DNA of 64,000 nt, taken from Crossaster papposus (lineage: Eukaryota; Echinodermata; Asteroidea; Velatida; Solasteridae). Shown here in pieces: positions 1-10,978 of the stretch; within the stretch, counting starts at the first letter, position 1, and each line of letters begins with the position of its first letter. The stretch covers positions 496,001-560,000 of the forward strand of contig JBAIAA010000351.1 of NCBI GenBank assembly GCA_037893245.1. The letters run 5' to 3'. Under the pieces are notes generated by a model, which was not told where the DNA came from, did no database searches, and was given only the letters and a program-made list of their open reading frames with translations. Both the position numbers and the translations under genes were made by a program.

Positions 1-1015
1 CTTTCAATATGTACATTATGAACCTGACTTGGAGGCAAGGGCTTTACACACAAGCCACCCAACCAATCCTATCGGCTTGATCTGTTAGCTAAGCTTGATA
101 GAATCCAAGGTATTATATTCCCATCGACCCAGTCCTATCGGCCTGACCTTAGCTAAGCTGGATAGAATCCAAGGTATTCATATTCCCATCGACCCAATCC
201 TACCGGCCTGACCTAATAGCTAAGCTGGATAGAATCCACGGTATTCATATAATAATAATAATTGGGGAGGCTAATCATCCTTACTTGCAGCTGGTGTGCT
301 GAATTGCGAAGGATGCAAGTGACACCCAATGACTGTTCATGTGTCACGTCACATTAAAGAACCATTTTTTCAAAAGAACCTAAAAACAAATGTAAACATT
401 GGTTTTTATGTTGATTATTTCCTAACGTTTCCAAAAATGTATAGTTTAGCAAATCTACACAAACAGTGAACGAAACTTTCAATATGTACATTATGAACCT
501 GACTTGGACGCAAGCGCTTTACACACAAGCCACCCAACCCAATCCTATCGGCTTGATCTGTTAGCTAAGCTTGATAGAATCCAAGGTATTATATTCCCAT
601 CGACCCAGTCCTATCGGCCTGACCTTAGCTAAGCTGGATAGAATCCAAGGTATTCATATTCCCATCGACCCAATCCTACCGGCCTGACCTAATAGCTAAG
701 CTGGATAGAATCCACGGTATTCATATAATAATAATAATTGGGGAGGCTAATCATCCTTACTTGCAGCTGGTGTGCTGAATTGCGAAGGATGCAAGTGACA
801 CCCAATGACTGTTCATGTGTCACGTCACATTAAAGAACCATTTTTTCAAAAGAACCTAAAAACAAATGTAAACATTGGTTTTTATGTTGATTATTTCCTA
901 ACGTTTCCAAAAATGTATAGTTTAGCAAATCTACACAAACAGTGAACGAAACTTTCAATATGTACATTATGAACCTGACTTGGAGGCAAGGGCTTTACAC
1001 ACAAGCCACCCAACC

Positions 1016-1081
1016 AATCCTATCGGCTTGATCTGTTAGCTAAGCTTGATAGAATCCAAGGTATTATATTCCCATCGACCC
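1016..1081 (+). repeat. Sub-repeat A with HindIII site
   Basis: First of three related sub-repeats. All share the frame AATCCTA-CGGCxTGA, a GCTAAGCT core, GATAGAATCCA and GGTATT. A is marked by CTTGATCTG and by AAGCTT at 1042-1047. That HindIII site occurs once in an ordinary monomer, so HindIII digestion should give a ladder based on 475 bp, with an 819-bp band wherever a 344-bp monomer without A intervenes. Confidence 0.9.
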
Positions 1082-1146
1082 AGTCCTATCGGCCTGACCT
1101 TAGCTAAGCTGGATAGAATCCAAGGTATTCATATTCCCATCGACCC
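1082..1146 (+). repeat. Sub-repeat B
   Basis: Second sub-repeat, 65 bp. It starts AGTCC where A and C start AATCC. It contains the most useful length marker of the array: ordinary copies read TTAGCTAAGCTGG, and 22 copies from 9.7 kb onward have a 2-bp deletion giving TTAGCAGCTGG and a 473-bp monomer. The LTR element at 50164 is inserted near the end of one B copy. Confidence 0.9.
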
Positions 1147-1214
1147 AATCCTACCGGCCTGACCTAATAGCTAAGCTGGATAGAATCCACGGTATTCATA
1201 TAATAATAATAATT
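1147..1214 (+). repeat. Sub-repeat C with ATA microsatellite
   Basis: Third sub-repeat, 68 bp. It is related to A and B over about its first 52 bp, then departs into a short ATA-type microsatellite ending in AATT. Two monomers near 4.4-4.9 kb carry one extra 3-bp unit here. The sequence change marks the junction between the sub-repeat block and the D part. Confidence 0.9.
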
Positions 1215-1269
1215 GGGGAGGCTAATCATCCTTACTTGCAGCTGGTGTGCTGAATTGCGAAGGATGCAA

Positions 1270-1298
1270 GTGACACCCAATGACTGTTCATGTGTCAC
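1270..1298. other. 7-bp inverted repeat with 15-bp spacer
   Basis: GTGACAC at 1270-1276 is the exact reverse complement of GTGTCAC at 1292-1298. The right arm runs into TCACGTCACA (1295-1304), whose minus strand contains TGACGTG, a half-site-like bZIP/CREB motif. The pattern is repeated in every ordinary monomer. A factor binding here is possible but not demonstrated. Confidence 0.5.
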
Positions 1299-1332
1299 GT
1301 CACATTAAAGAACCATTTTTTCAAAAGAACCT

Positions 1333-1358
1333 AAAAACAAATGTAAACATTGGTTTTT
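1333..1358. other. Near-perfect 26-bp dyad, once per monomer
   Basis: The left arm AAAAACAAATGT and right arm ACATTGGTTTTT are separated by AA. They are complementary at 11 of 12 positions. The dyad recurs in essentially every monomer; a few copies near 41.9, 43.3, 47.1, 48.5, 60.9 and 63.3 kb carry one change in the right arm. It could extrude a cruciform or act as a protein-binding palindrome; neither is shown by sequence alone. Confidence 0.8.
1342..1349 (+). promoter_or_regulatory. Forkhead-like motif TGTAAACA
   Basis: TGTAAACA matches the known forkhead-family consensus (GTAAAYA) and lies at the centre of the dyad. It is present about 130 times across the array. An 8-bp motif in AT-rich DNA occurs easily by chance, and its repetition simply follows from the tandem array. 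Confidence 0.25.
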
Positions 1359-1490
1359 ATGTTGATTATTTCCTAACGTTTCCAAAAATGTATAGTTTAG
1401 CAAATCTACACAAACAGTGAACGAAACTTTCAATATGTACATTATGAACCTGACTTGGAGGCAAGGGCTTTACACACAAGCCACCCAACC

Positions 1491-1961
1491 AATCCTATCG
1501 GCTTGATCTGTTAGCTAAGCTTGATAGAATCCAAGGTATTATATTCCCATCGACCCAGTCCTATCGGCCTGACCTTAGCTAAGCTGGATAGAATCCAAGG
1601 TATATTCCCATCGACCCAATCCTACCGGCCTGACCTAATAGCTAAGCTGGATAGAATCCACGGTATTCATATAATAATAATAATTGGGGAGGCTAATCAT
1701 CCTTACTTGCAGCTGGTGTGCTGAATTGCGAAGGATGCAAGTGACACCCAATGACTGTTCATGTGTCACGTCACATTAAAGAATCATTTTTTCAAAAGAA
1801 CCTAAAAACAAATGTAAACATTGGTTTTTATGTTGATTATTTCCTAACGTTTCCAAAAATGTATAGTTTAGCAAATCTACACAAACAGTGAACGAAACTT
1901 TCAATATGTACATTATGAACCTGACTTGGAGGCAAGGGCTTTACACACAAGCCACCCAACC
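1491..1961 (+). repeat. 471-bp monomer
   Basis: This monomer lacks 4 bp (TCAT) near the end of sub-repeat B, where the usual GGTATTCATATTCCC reads GGTATATTCCC. The deletion removes an in-frame stop pattern and explains a short open frame that is otherwise closed in the array. The change is private to this copy. Confidence 0.85.
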
Positions 1962-3386
1962 AATCCTATCGGCTTGATCTGTTAGCTAAGCTTGATAGAA
2001 TCCAAGGTATTATATTCCCATCGACCCAGTCCTATCGGCCTGACCTTAGCTAAGCTGGATAGAATCCAAGGTATTCATATTCCCATCGACCCAATCCTAC
2101 CGGCCTGACCTAATAGCTAAGCTGGATAGAATCCACGGTATTCATATAATAATAATAATTGGGGAGGCTAATCATCCTTACTTGCAGCTGGTGTGCTGAA
2201 TTGCGAAGGATGCAAGTGACACCCAATGACTGTTCATGTGTCACGTCACATTAAAGAACCATTTTTTCAAAAGAACCTAAAAACAAATGTAAACATTGGT
2301 TTTTATGTTGATTATTTCCTATCGTTTCCAAAAATGTATAGTTTAGCAAATCTACACAAACAGTGAACGAAACTTTCAATATGTACATTATGAACCTGAC
2401 TTGGAGGCAAGGGCTTTACACACAAGCCACCCAACCAATCCTATCGGCTTGATCTGTTAGCTAAGCTTGATAGAATCCAAGGTATTATATTCCCATCGAC
2501 CCAGTCCTATCGGCCTGACCTTAGCTAAGCTGGATAGAATCCAAGGTATTCATATTCCCATCGACCCAATCCTACCGGCCTGACCTAATAGCTAAGCTGG
2601 ATAGAATCCACGGTATTCATATAATAATAATAATTGGGGAGGCTAATCATCCTTACTTGCAGATGGTGTGCTGAATTGCGAAGGATGCAAGTGACACCCA
2701 ATGACTGTTCATGTGTCACGTCACATTAAAGAACCATTTTTTCAAAAGAACCTAAAAACAAATGTAAACATTGGTTTTTATGTTGATTATTTCCTAACGT
2801 TTCCAAAAATGTATAGTTTAGCAAATCTACACAAACAGTGAACGAAACTTTCAATATGTACATTATGAACCTGACTTGGAGGCAAGGGCTTTACACACAA
2901 GCCACCCAACCAATCCTATCGGCTTGATCTGTTAGCTAAGCTTGATAGAATCCAAGGTATTATATTCCCATCGACCCAGTCCTATCGGCCTGACCTTAGC
3001 TAAGCTGGATAGAATCCAAGGTATTCATATTCCCATCGACCCAATCCTACCGGCCTGACCTAATAGCTAAGCTGGATAGAATCCACGGTATTCATATAAT
3101 AATAATAATTGGGGATGCTAATCATCCTTACTTGCAGCTGGTGTGCTGAATTGCGAAGGATGCAAGTGACACCCAATGACTGTTCATGTGTCACGTCACA
3201 TTAAAGAACCATTTTTTCAAAAGAACCTAAAAACAAATGTAAACATTGGTTTTTATGTTGATTATTTCTTAACGTTTCCAAAAATGTATAGTTTAGCAAA
3301 TCTACACAAACAGTGAACGAAACTTTCAATATGTACATTATGAACCTGACTTGGAGGCAAGGGCTTTACACACAAGCCACCCAACC

Positions 3387-4059
3387 AATCCTATCGGCTT
3401 GATCTGTTAGCTAAGCTTGATAGAATCCAAGGTATTATATTCCCATCGACCCAGTCCTATCGGCCTGACCTTAGCTAAGCTGGATAGAATCCAAGGTATT
3501 CATATTCCCATCGACCCAATCCTACCGGCCTGACCTAATAGCTAAGCTGGATAGAATCCAAGGTATATCCCAATCGACCCAATCCTATCGGCCTGAGCTA
3601 ATAGCTAAGCTGACTAGAATCAACGGTATTCATAACCCCATTGACCCAATCCTATCGCCCTGACCTAATAGCTAAGCTTGATAGAATCCAATGTATTCAT
3701 AACCCCATCGATCCAATCCTACCGGCCTGACCAAATAGCTAAGCTGGATAGAATCCACGGTATTCATATAATAATAATAATTGGGGAGGCTAATCATCCT
3801 TACTTGCAGCTGGTGTGCTGAATTGCGAAGGATGCAAGTGACACCCAATGACTTTTCATGTGTCACGTCACATTAAAGAACCATTTTTTCAAAAGAACCT
3901 AAAAACAAATGTAAACATTGGTTTTTATGTTGATTATTTCCTAACGTTTCCAAAAGTGTATAGTTTAGCAAATCTACACAAACAGTGAACGAAACTTTCA
4001 ATATGTACATTATGAACCTGACTTGGAGGCAAGCGCTTTACACACAAGCCACCCAACCC
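3387..4059 (+). repeat. Expanded monomer, six sub-repeats (673 bp)
   Basis: After A (3387-3452) and B (3453-3517) come three extra sub-repeats at 3518-3580, 3581-3647 and 3648-3714, then C (from 3715) and D. The extra units are more divergent than usual: they include GGTATATCCCAATCG, CATAACCCCATTGACCC and a second AAGCTT. The extra length is 198 bp. Unequal exchange at the 65-bp sub-repeat level explains the structure. Confidence 0.9.
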
Positions 4060-4739
4060 AATCCTATCGGCTTGATCTGTTAGCTAAGCTTGATAGAATC
4101 CAAGGTATTATATTCCCATCGACCCAGTCCTATCGGCCTGACCTTAGCTAAGCTGGATAGAATCCAAGGTATTCATATTCCCATCGACCCAATCCTACCG
4201 GCCTGACCTAATAGCTAAGCTGGATAGAATCCAAGGTATTCATATCCCAATCGACCCAATCCTATCGGCCTGAGCTAATAGCTAAACTGAATAGAATCAA
4301 CGGTATTCATAACCCCATTGACCCAATCCTATCGGCCTGACCTAATAGCTAAGCTTGATAGAATCCAAGGTATTCATAACCCTATCGACCCAATCCTACC
4401 GGCCTGACCTAATAGCTAAGCTGGATAGAATCCACGGTATTCATATAATAATAATAATAATTGGGGAGGCTAATCATCCTTACTCGCAGCTGGTGTGCTG
4501 AATTGCGAAGGATGCAAGTGACACCCAATGACTTTTCATGTGTCGTGTAACATTAAAGAACCATTTTTTTCAAAAGAACCTAAAAACAAATGTAAACATT
4601 GGTTTTTATGTTGAGTATTTCCTAACGTTTCCAAAAATGTATAGTTTAGCAAATCTACACAAACAGTGAACGAAACTTTCAATATGTACATTATGAACCT
4701 GACTTGGAGGCAAGGGCTTTACACACAAGCCACCCAACC
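4060..4739 (+). repeat. Expanded monomer, six sub-repeats (680 bp)
   Basis: It has the same architecture as the preceding monomer, with extra sub-repeats at 4191-4257, 4258-4324 and 4325-4391 before C (4392-4462, with one additional ATA unit) and D. D here also differs from the norm, with TGTCGTGTAACATT and an extra T in the T tract. This is one of the most divergent copies in the window. Confidence 0.9.
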
Positions 4740-5217
4740 AATCCTATCGGCTTGATCTGTTAGCTAAGCTTGATAGAATCCAAGGTATTATATTCCCATC
4801 GACCCAGTCCTATCGGCCTGACCTTAGCTAAGCTGGATAGAATCCAAGGTATTCATATTCCCATCTACCCAATCCTACCGGCCTGACCTAATAGCTAAGC
4901 TGGATAGAATCAACGGTATTCATATAATAATAATAATAATTGGGGAGGCTAATCATCCTTACTCGCAGCTGGTGTGCTGAATTGCGAAGGATGCAAGTGA
5001 CACCCAATGACTGTTCATGTGTCACGTCACATTAAAGAACCATTTTTTCAAAAGAACCTAAAAACAAATGTAAACATTGGTTTTTATGTTGATTATTTCC
5101 TAACGTTTCCAAAAATGTATAGTTTAGCAAATCTACACAAACAGTGAACGAAACTTTCAATATGTACATTATGAACCTGACTTGGAGGCAAGGGCTTTAC
5201 ACACAAGCCACCCAACC
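4740..5217 (+). repeat. 478-bp monomer with longer ATA tract
   Basis: This is an ordinary A-B-C-D monomer with one extra 3-bp unit in the C microsatellite and private substitutions such as CATCTACCC and GAATCAACGG. The extra ATA unit is shared with the expanded monomer to its left, so this tract probably moved by exchange between neighbours. Confidence 0.85.
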
Positions 5218-5822
5218 AATCCTATCGGCTTGATCTGTTAGCTAAGCTTGATAGAATCCAAGGTATTATATTCCCATCGACCCAGTCCTATCGGCCTGAC
5301 CTTAGCTAAGCTGGATAGAATCCAAGGTATTCATATTCCCATCGACCCAATCCTACCGGCCTGACCTAATAGCTAAGCTGGATAGAATCCAAGGTATATC
5401 CCAATCGACCCAATCCTATCGGCCTGAGCTAATGGCTAAGCTGAATAGAATCAACGGTATTCATAACCCCATTGACCCAATCCTATCGGCCTGACCTAAT
5501 AGCTAAGCTTGATAGAATCCATGGTATTCATATAATAATAATAATTGGGGAGGCTAATCATCCTTACTTGCAGCTGGTGTGCTGAATTGCGAAGGATGCA
5601 AGTGACACCCAATGACTGTTCATGTGTCACGTCACATTAAAGAACCATTTTTTCAAAAGAACCTAAAAACAAATGTAAACATTGGTTTTTATGTTGATTA
5701 TTTCCTAACGTTTCCAAAAATGTATAGTTTAGCAAATCTACACAAATAGTGAACGAAACTTTCAATATGTACATTATGAACCTGACTTGGAGGCAAGGGC
5801 TTTACACACAAGCCACCCAACC
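5218..5822 (+). repeat. Expanded monomer, five sub-repeats (605 bp)
   Basis: A and B are followed by a C-like unit (5349-5411), a divergent unit (5412-5478) and a final unit (5479-5546) that fuses a divergent TAAGCTTGATAG head to the ATA tail of C. It has two extra sub-repeats compared with the consensus. The fused final unit shows that the crossover fell inside a sub-repeat. Confidence 0.88.
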
Positions 5823-6491
5823 AATCCTATCGGCTTGATCTGTTAGCTAAGCTTGATAGAATCCAAGGTATTATATTCCCATCGACCCAGTCCTATCGGC
5901 CTGACCTTAGCTAAGCTGGATAGAATCCAAGGTATTCATATTCCCATCGACCCAATCCTACCGGCCTGACCTAATAGCTAAGCTGGATAGAATCCAAGGT
6001 ATATCCCAATCGACCCAATCCTATCGGCTTGATCTGTTAGCTAAGCTTGATAGAATCCAAGGTATTATATTCCCATCGACCCAGTCCTATCGGCCTGACC
6101 TTAGCTAAGCTGGATAGAATCCAAGGTATTCATATTCCCATCGACCCAATCCTACCGGCCTGACCTAATAGCTAAGCTGGATAGAATCCACGGTATTCAT
6201 ATAATAATAATAATTGGGGAGGCTAATCATCCTTACTTGCAGCTGGTGTGCTGAATTGCGAAGGATGCAAGTGACACCCAATGACTGTTCATGTGTCACG
6301 TCACATTAAAGAACCATTTTTTCAAAAGAACCTAAAAACAAATGTAAACATTGGTTTTTATGTTGATTATTTCCTAACGTTTCCAAAAATGTATAGTTTA
6401 GCAAATCTACACAAACAGTGAACAAAACTTTCAATATGTACATTATGAACCTGACTTGGAGGCAAGGGCTTTACACACAAGCCACCCAACC
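5823..6491 (+). repeat. Expanded monomer, A-B-C'-A-B-C (669 bp)
   Basis: The A-B-C block is present twice: A 5823-5888, B 5889-5953, a truncated C' 5954-6016, then A 6017-6082, B 6083-6147, C 6148-6215, followed by one D. It contains two HindIII sites. The C' unit ends GGTATATCCCAATCGACCC like the divergent units to its left, so this monomer joins the expanded zone to ordinary sequence. Confidence 0.9.
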
Positions 6492-6966
6492 AATCCTATC
6501 GGCTTGATCTGTTAGCTAAGCTTGATAGAATCCAAGGTATTATATTCCCATCGACCCAGTCCTATCGGCCTGACCTTAGCTAAGCTGGATAGAATCCAAG
6601 GTATTCATATTCCCATCGACCCAATCCTACCGGCCTGACCTAATAGCTAAGCTGGATAGAATCCACGGTATTCATATAATAATAATAATTGGGGAGGCTA
6701 ATCATCCTTACTTGCAGCTGGTGTGCTGAATTGCGAAGGATGCAAGTGACACCCAATGACTGTTCATGTGTCACGTCACATTAAAGAACCATTTTTTCAA
6801 AAGAACCTAAAAACAAATGTAAACATTGGTTTTTATGTTGATTATTTCCTAACGTTTCCAAAAATGTATAGTTTAGCAAATCTACACAAACAGTGAACGA
6901 AACTTTCAATATGTACATTATGAACCTGACTTGGAGGCAAGGGCTTTACACACAAGCCACCCAACT

Positions 6967-7310
6967 AATCCTATCGGCCTGACCTAATAGCTAAGCTGGA
7001 TAGAATCCACGGTATTCATATAATAATAATAATTGGGGAGGCTAATCATCCTTACTTGCAGCTGGTGTGCTGAATTGCGAAGGATGCAAGTGACACCCAA
7101 TGACTGTTCATGTGTCACGTCACATTAAAGAATCATTTTTTCAAAAGAACCTAAAAACAAATGTAAACATTGGTTTTTATGTTGATTATTTCCTAACGTT
7201 TCCAAAAATGTATAGTTTAGCAAATCTACACAAACAGTGAACGAAACTTTCAATATGTACATTATGAACCTGACTTGGAGGCAAGGGCTTTACACACAAG
7301 CCACCCAACC
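6967..7310 (+). repeat. Short monomer, one sub-repeat (344 bp), copy 1
   Basis: A, B and C are replaced by a single 68-bp hybrid sub-repeat (A/B-like CCTATCGGCCTGACC head, C-like tail) followed by a normal D. It is 131 bp shorter than consensus and lacks the HindIII site. D carries AAGAATCATT where most copies have AAGAACCATT. The preceding monomer ends CCAACT rather than CCAACC. The same combination recurs in three later short monomers, so they share one origin. Confidence 0.92.
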
Positions 7311-10300
7311 AATCCTATCGGCTTGATCTGTTAGCTAAGCTTGATAGAATCCAAGGTATTATATTCCCATCGACCCAGTCCTATCGGCCTGACCTTAGCT
7401 AAGCTGGATAGAATCCAAGGTATTCATATTCCCATCGACCCAATCCTACCGGCCTGACCTAATAGCTAAGCTGGATAGAATCCACGGTATTCATATAATA
7501 ATAATAATTGGGGAGGCTAATCATCCTTACTTGCAGCTGGTGTGCTGAATTGCGAAGGATGCAAGTGACACCCAATGACTGTTCATGTGTCACGTCACAT
7601 TAAAAGAACCATTTTTTCAAAAGAACCTAAAAACAAATGTAAACATTGGTTTTTATGTTGATTATTTCCTAACGTTTCCAAAAATGTATAGTTTAGCAAA
7701 TCTACACAAACAGTGAACGAAACTTTCAATATGTACATTATGAACCTGACTTGGAGGCAAGGGCTTTACACACAAGCCACCCAACCAATCCTATCGGCTT
7801 GATCTGTTAGCTAAGCTTGATAGAATCCAAGGTATTATATTCCCATCGACCCAGTCCTATCGGCCTGACCTTAGCTAAGCTGGATAGAATCCAAGGTATT
7901 CATATTCCCATCGACCCAATCCTACCGGCCTGACCTAATAGCTAAGCTGGATAGAATCCACGGTATTCATATAATAATAATAATTGGGGAGGCTAATCAT
8001 CCTTACTTGCAGCTGGTGTGCTGAATTGCGAACGATGCAAGTGACACCCAATGACTGTTCATGTGTCACGTCACATTAAAGAACCATTTTTTCAAAAGAA
8101 CCTAAAAACAAATGTAAACATTGGTTTTTATGTTGATTATTTCCTAACGTTTCCAAAAATGTATAGTTTAGCAAATCTACACAAACAGTGAACGAAACTT
8201 TCAATATGTACATTATGAACCTGACTTGGAGGCAAGGGCTTTACACACAAGCCACCCAACCAATCCTATCGGCTTGATCTGTTAGCTAAGCTTGATAGAA
8301 TCCAAGGTATTATATTCCCATCGACCCAGTCCTATCGGCCTGACCTTAGCTAAGCTGGATAGAATCCAAGGTATTCATATTCCCATCGACCCAATCCTAC
8401 CGGCCTGACCTAATAGCTCAGCTGGATAGAATCCACGGTATTCATATAATAATAATAATTGGGGAGGCTAATCATCCTTACTTGCAGCTGGTGTGCTGAA
8501 TTGCGAAGGATGCAAGTGACACCCAATGACTGTTCATGTGTCACGTCACATTAAAGAACCATTTTTTCAAAAGAACCTAAAAACAAATGTAAACATTGGT
8601 TTTTATGTTGATTATTTCCCAACGTTTCCAAAAATGTATAGTTTAGCAAATCTACACAAACAGTGAACGAAACTTTCAATATGTACATTATGAACCTGAC
8701 TTGGAGGCAAGGGCTTTACACACAAGCCACCCAACCAATCCTATCGGCTTGATCTGTTAGCTAAGCTTGATAGAATCCAAGGTATTATATTCCCATCGAC
8801 CCAGTCCTATCGGCCTGACCTTAGCTAAGCTGGATAGAATCCAAGGTATTCATATTCCCATCGACCCAATCCTACCGGCCTGACCTAATAGCTCAGCTGG
8901 ATAGAATCCACGGTATTCATATAATAATAATAATTGGGGAGGCTAATCATCCTTACTTGCAGCTGGTGTGCTGAATTGCGAAGGATGCAAGTGACACCCA
9001 ATGACTGTTCATGTGTCACGTCACATTAAAGAACCATTTTTTCAAAAGAACCTAAAAACAAATGTAAACATTGGTTTTTATGTTGATTATTTCCCAACGT
9101 TTCCAAAAATGTATAGTTTAGCAAATCTACACAAACAGTGAACGAAACTTTCAATATGTACATTATGAACCTGACTTGGAGGCAAGGGCTTTACACACAA
9201 GCCACCCAACCAATCCTATCGGCTTGATCTGTTAGCTAAGCTTGATAGAATCCAAGGTATTATATTCCCATCGACCCAGTCCTATCGGCCTGACCTTAGC
9301 TAAGCTGGATAGAATCCAAGGTATTCATATTCCCATCGACCCAATCCTACCGGCCTGACCTAATAGCTAAGCTGGATAGAATCCACGGTATTCATATAAT
9401 AATAATAATTGGGGAGGCTAATCATCCTTACTTGCAGCTGGTGTGCTGAATTGCGAAGGATGCAAGTGACACCCAATGACTGTTCATGTGTCACGTCACA
9501 TTAAAGAACCATTTTTTCAAAAGAACCTAAAAACAAATGTAAACATTGGTTTTTATGTTGATTATTTCCTAACGTTTCCAAAAATGTATAGTTTAGCAAA
9601 TCTACACAAACAGTGAACGAAACTTTCAATATGTACATTATGAACCTGACTTGGAGGCAAGGGCTTTACACACAAGCCACCCAACCAATCCTATCGGCTT
9701 GATCTGTTAGCTAAGCTTGATAGAATCCAAGGTATTATATTCCCATCGACCCAGTCCTATCGGCCTGACCTTAGCAGCTGGATAGAATCCAAGGTATTCA
9801 TATTCCCATCGACCCAATCCTACCGGCCTGACCTAATAGCTAAGCTGGATAGAATCCACGGTATTCATATAATAATAATAATTGGGGAGGCTAATCATCC
9901 TTAATTGCAGCTGGTGTGCTGAATTGCGAAGGATGCAAGTGACACCCAATGACTGTTCATGTGTCACGTCACATTAAAGAACCATTTTTTCAAAAGAACC
10001 TAAAAACAAATGTAAACATTGGTTTTTATGTTGATTATTTCCTAACGTTTCCAAAAATGTATAGTTTAGCAAATCTACACAAACAGTGAACGAAACTTTC
10101 AATATGTACATTATGAACCTGACTTGGAGGCAAGGGCTTTACACACAAGCCACCCAACCAATCCTATCGGCTTGATCTGTTAGCTAAGCTTGATAGAATC
10201 CAAGGTATTATATTCCCATCGACCCAGTCCTATCGGCCTGACCTTAGCTAAGCTGGATAGAATCCAAGGTATTCATATTCCCATCGACCCAATCCTACCG

Positions 10301-10634
10301 GCCTGACCTAATAGCTAAGCTGGATAGAATCCACGGTATTCATATAATAATAATAATTGGGGAGGCTAATCATCCTTACTTGCAGCTGGTGTGCTGAATT
10401 GCGAAGGATGCAAGTGACACCCAATGACTGTTCATGTGTCACGTCACATTAAAGAACCATTTTTTCAAAAGAACCTAAAAACAAATGTAAACATTGGTTT
10501 TTATGTTGATTATTTCCTAACGTTTCCAAAAATGTATAGTTTAGCAAATCTACACAAACAGTGAACGAAACTTTCAATATGTACATTATGAACCTGACTT
10601 GGAGGCAAGGGCTTTACACACAAGCCACCCAACT

Positions 10635-10978
10635 AATCCTATCGGCCTGACCTAATAGCTAAGCTGGATAGAATCCACGGTATTCATATAATAATAATAA
10701 TTGGGGAGGCTAATCATCCTTACTTGCAGCTGGTGTGCTGAATTGCGAAGGATGCAAGTGACACCCAATGACTGTTCATGTGTCACGTCACATTAAAGAA
10801 TCATTTTTTCAAAAGAACCTAAAAACAAATGTAAACATTGGTTTTTATGTTGATTATTTCCTAACGTTTCCAAAAATGTATAGTTTAGCAAATCTACACA
10901 AACAGTGAACGAAACTTTCAATATGTACATTATGAACCTGACTTGGAGGCAAGGGCTTTACACACAAGCCACCCAACC
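10635..10978 (+). repeat. Short monomer (344 bp), copy 2
   Basis: Identical in structure to the copy at 6967, including the CCAACT junction just before it and AAGAATC in D. It lies 3668 bp after copy 1, which equals eight monomers (one short, one with +1, one with -2). Confidence 0.92.

Larger units (their letters stand above)
1323..1358. other. Helically phased A/T tracts (predicted bend)
   Basis: Four A or T tracts are centred at D positions of about 110.5, 121, 132 and 142, spacings of 10-11 bp, close to one helical turn. Phased tracts of this kind are known to bend DNA, though one is only three A residues long. The bend would coincide with the dyad. Repeated every 475 bp it could help position nucleosomes; that function is inference. 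Confidence 0.6.
1016..1490 (+). repeat. Representative consensus monomer (475 bp)
   Basis: This copy matches the consensus and can serve as the reference unit. I set the phase at the start of sub-repeat A. Its layout is A (66 bp), B (65 bp), C (68 bp) and D (276 bp), which sum to 475. The next unit begins at 1491 with the same sequence. The phase is arbitrary, since a tandem array has no natural start. Confidence 0.95.
1215..1490 (+). repeat. Part D, 276-bp non-sub-repeated part of the monomer
   Basis: This part has no resemblance to sub-repeats A-C and is nearly constant in length across the 130 monomers. It contains a 7-bp inverted repeat, a TGACGTG-type site on the minus strand, a forkhead-like TGTAAACA, phased A/T tracts and a near-perfect dyad. 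It ends with CACACAAGCCACCCAACC before the next A. Its length stability contrasts with the A-B-C block, where nearly all large gains and losses occur. Confidence 0.88.

Noticed and set aside
1197..1214. Replication origin or AT-rich unwinding element at the ATA tract
   Set aside because: Only four to five ATA units, and no accompanying signal that would separate this from a simple microsatellite.
1420..1440. CENP-B box
   Set aside because: The minus strand has GTTTCGTT, matching the start of the human box, but the remaining core (A at the required place and CGGG) is absent.
1521..1724. Short open frame across the sub-repeats
   Set aside because: Opened by a private 4-bp deletion in sub-repeat B; the frame is closed in the other monomers.
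3672..3866. Minus-strand 64-codon frame
   Set aside because: A chance frame through an expanded monomer, encoding translated repeat only.
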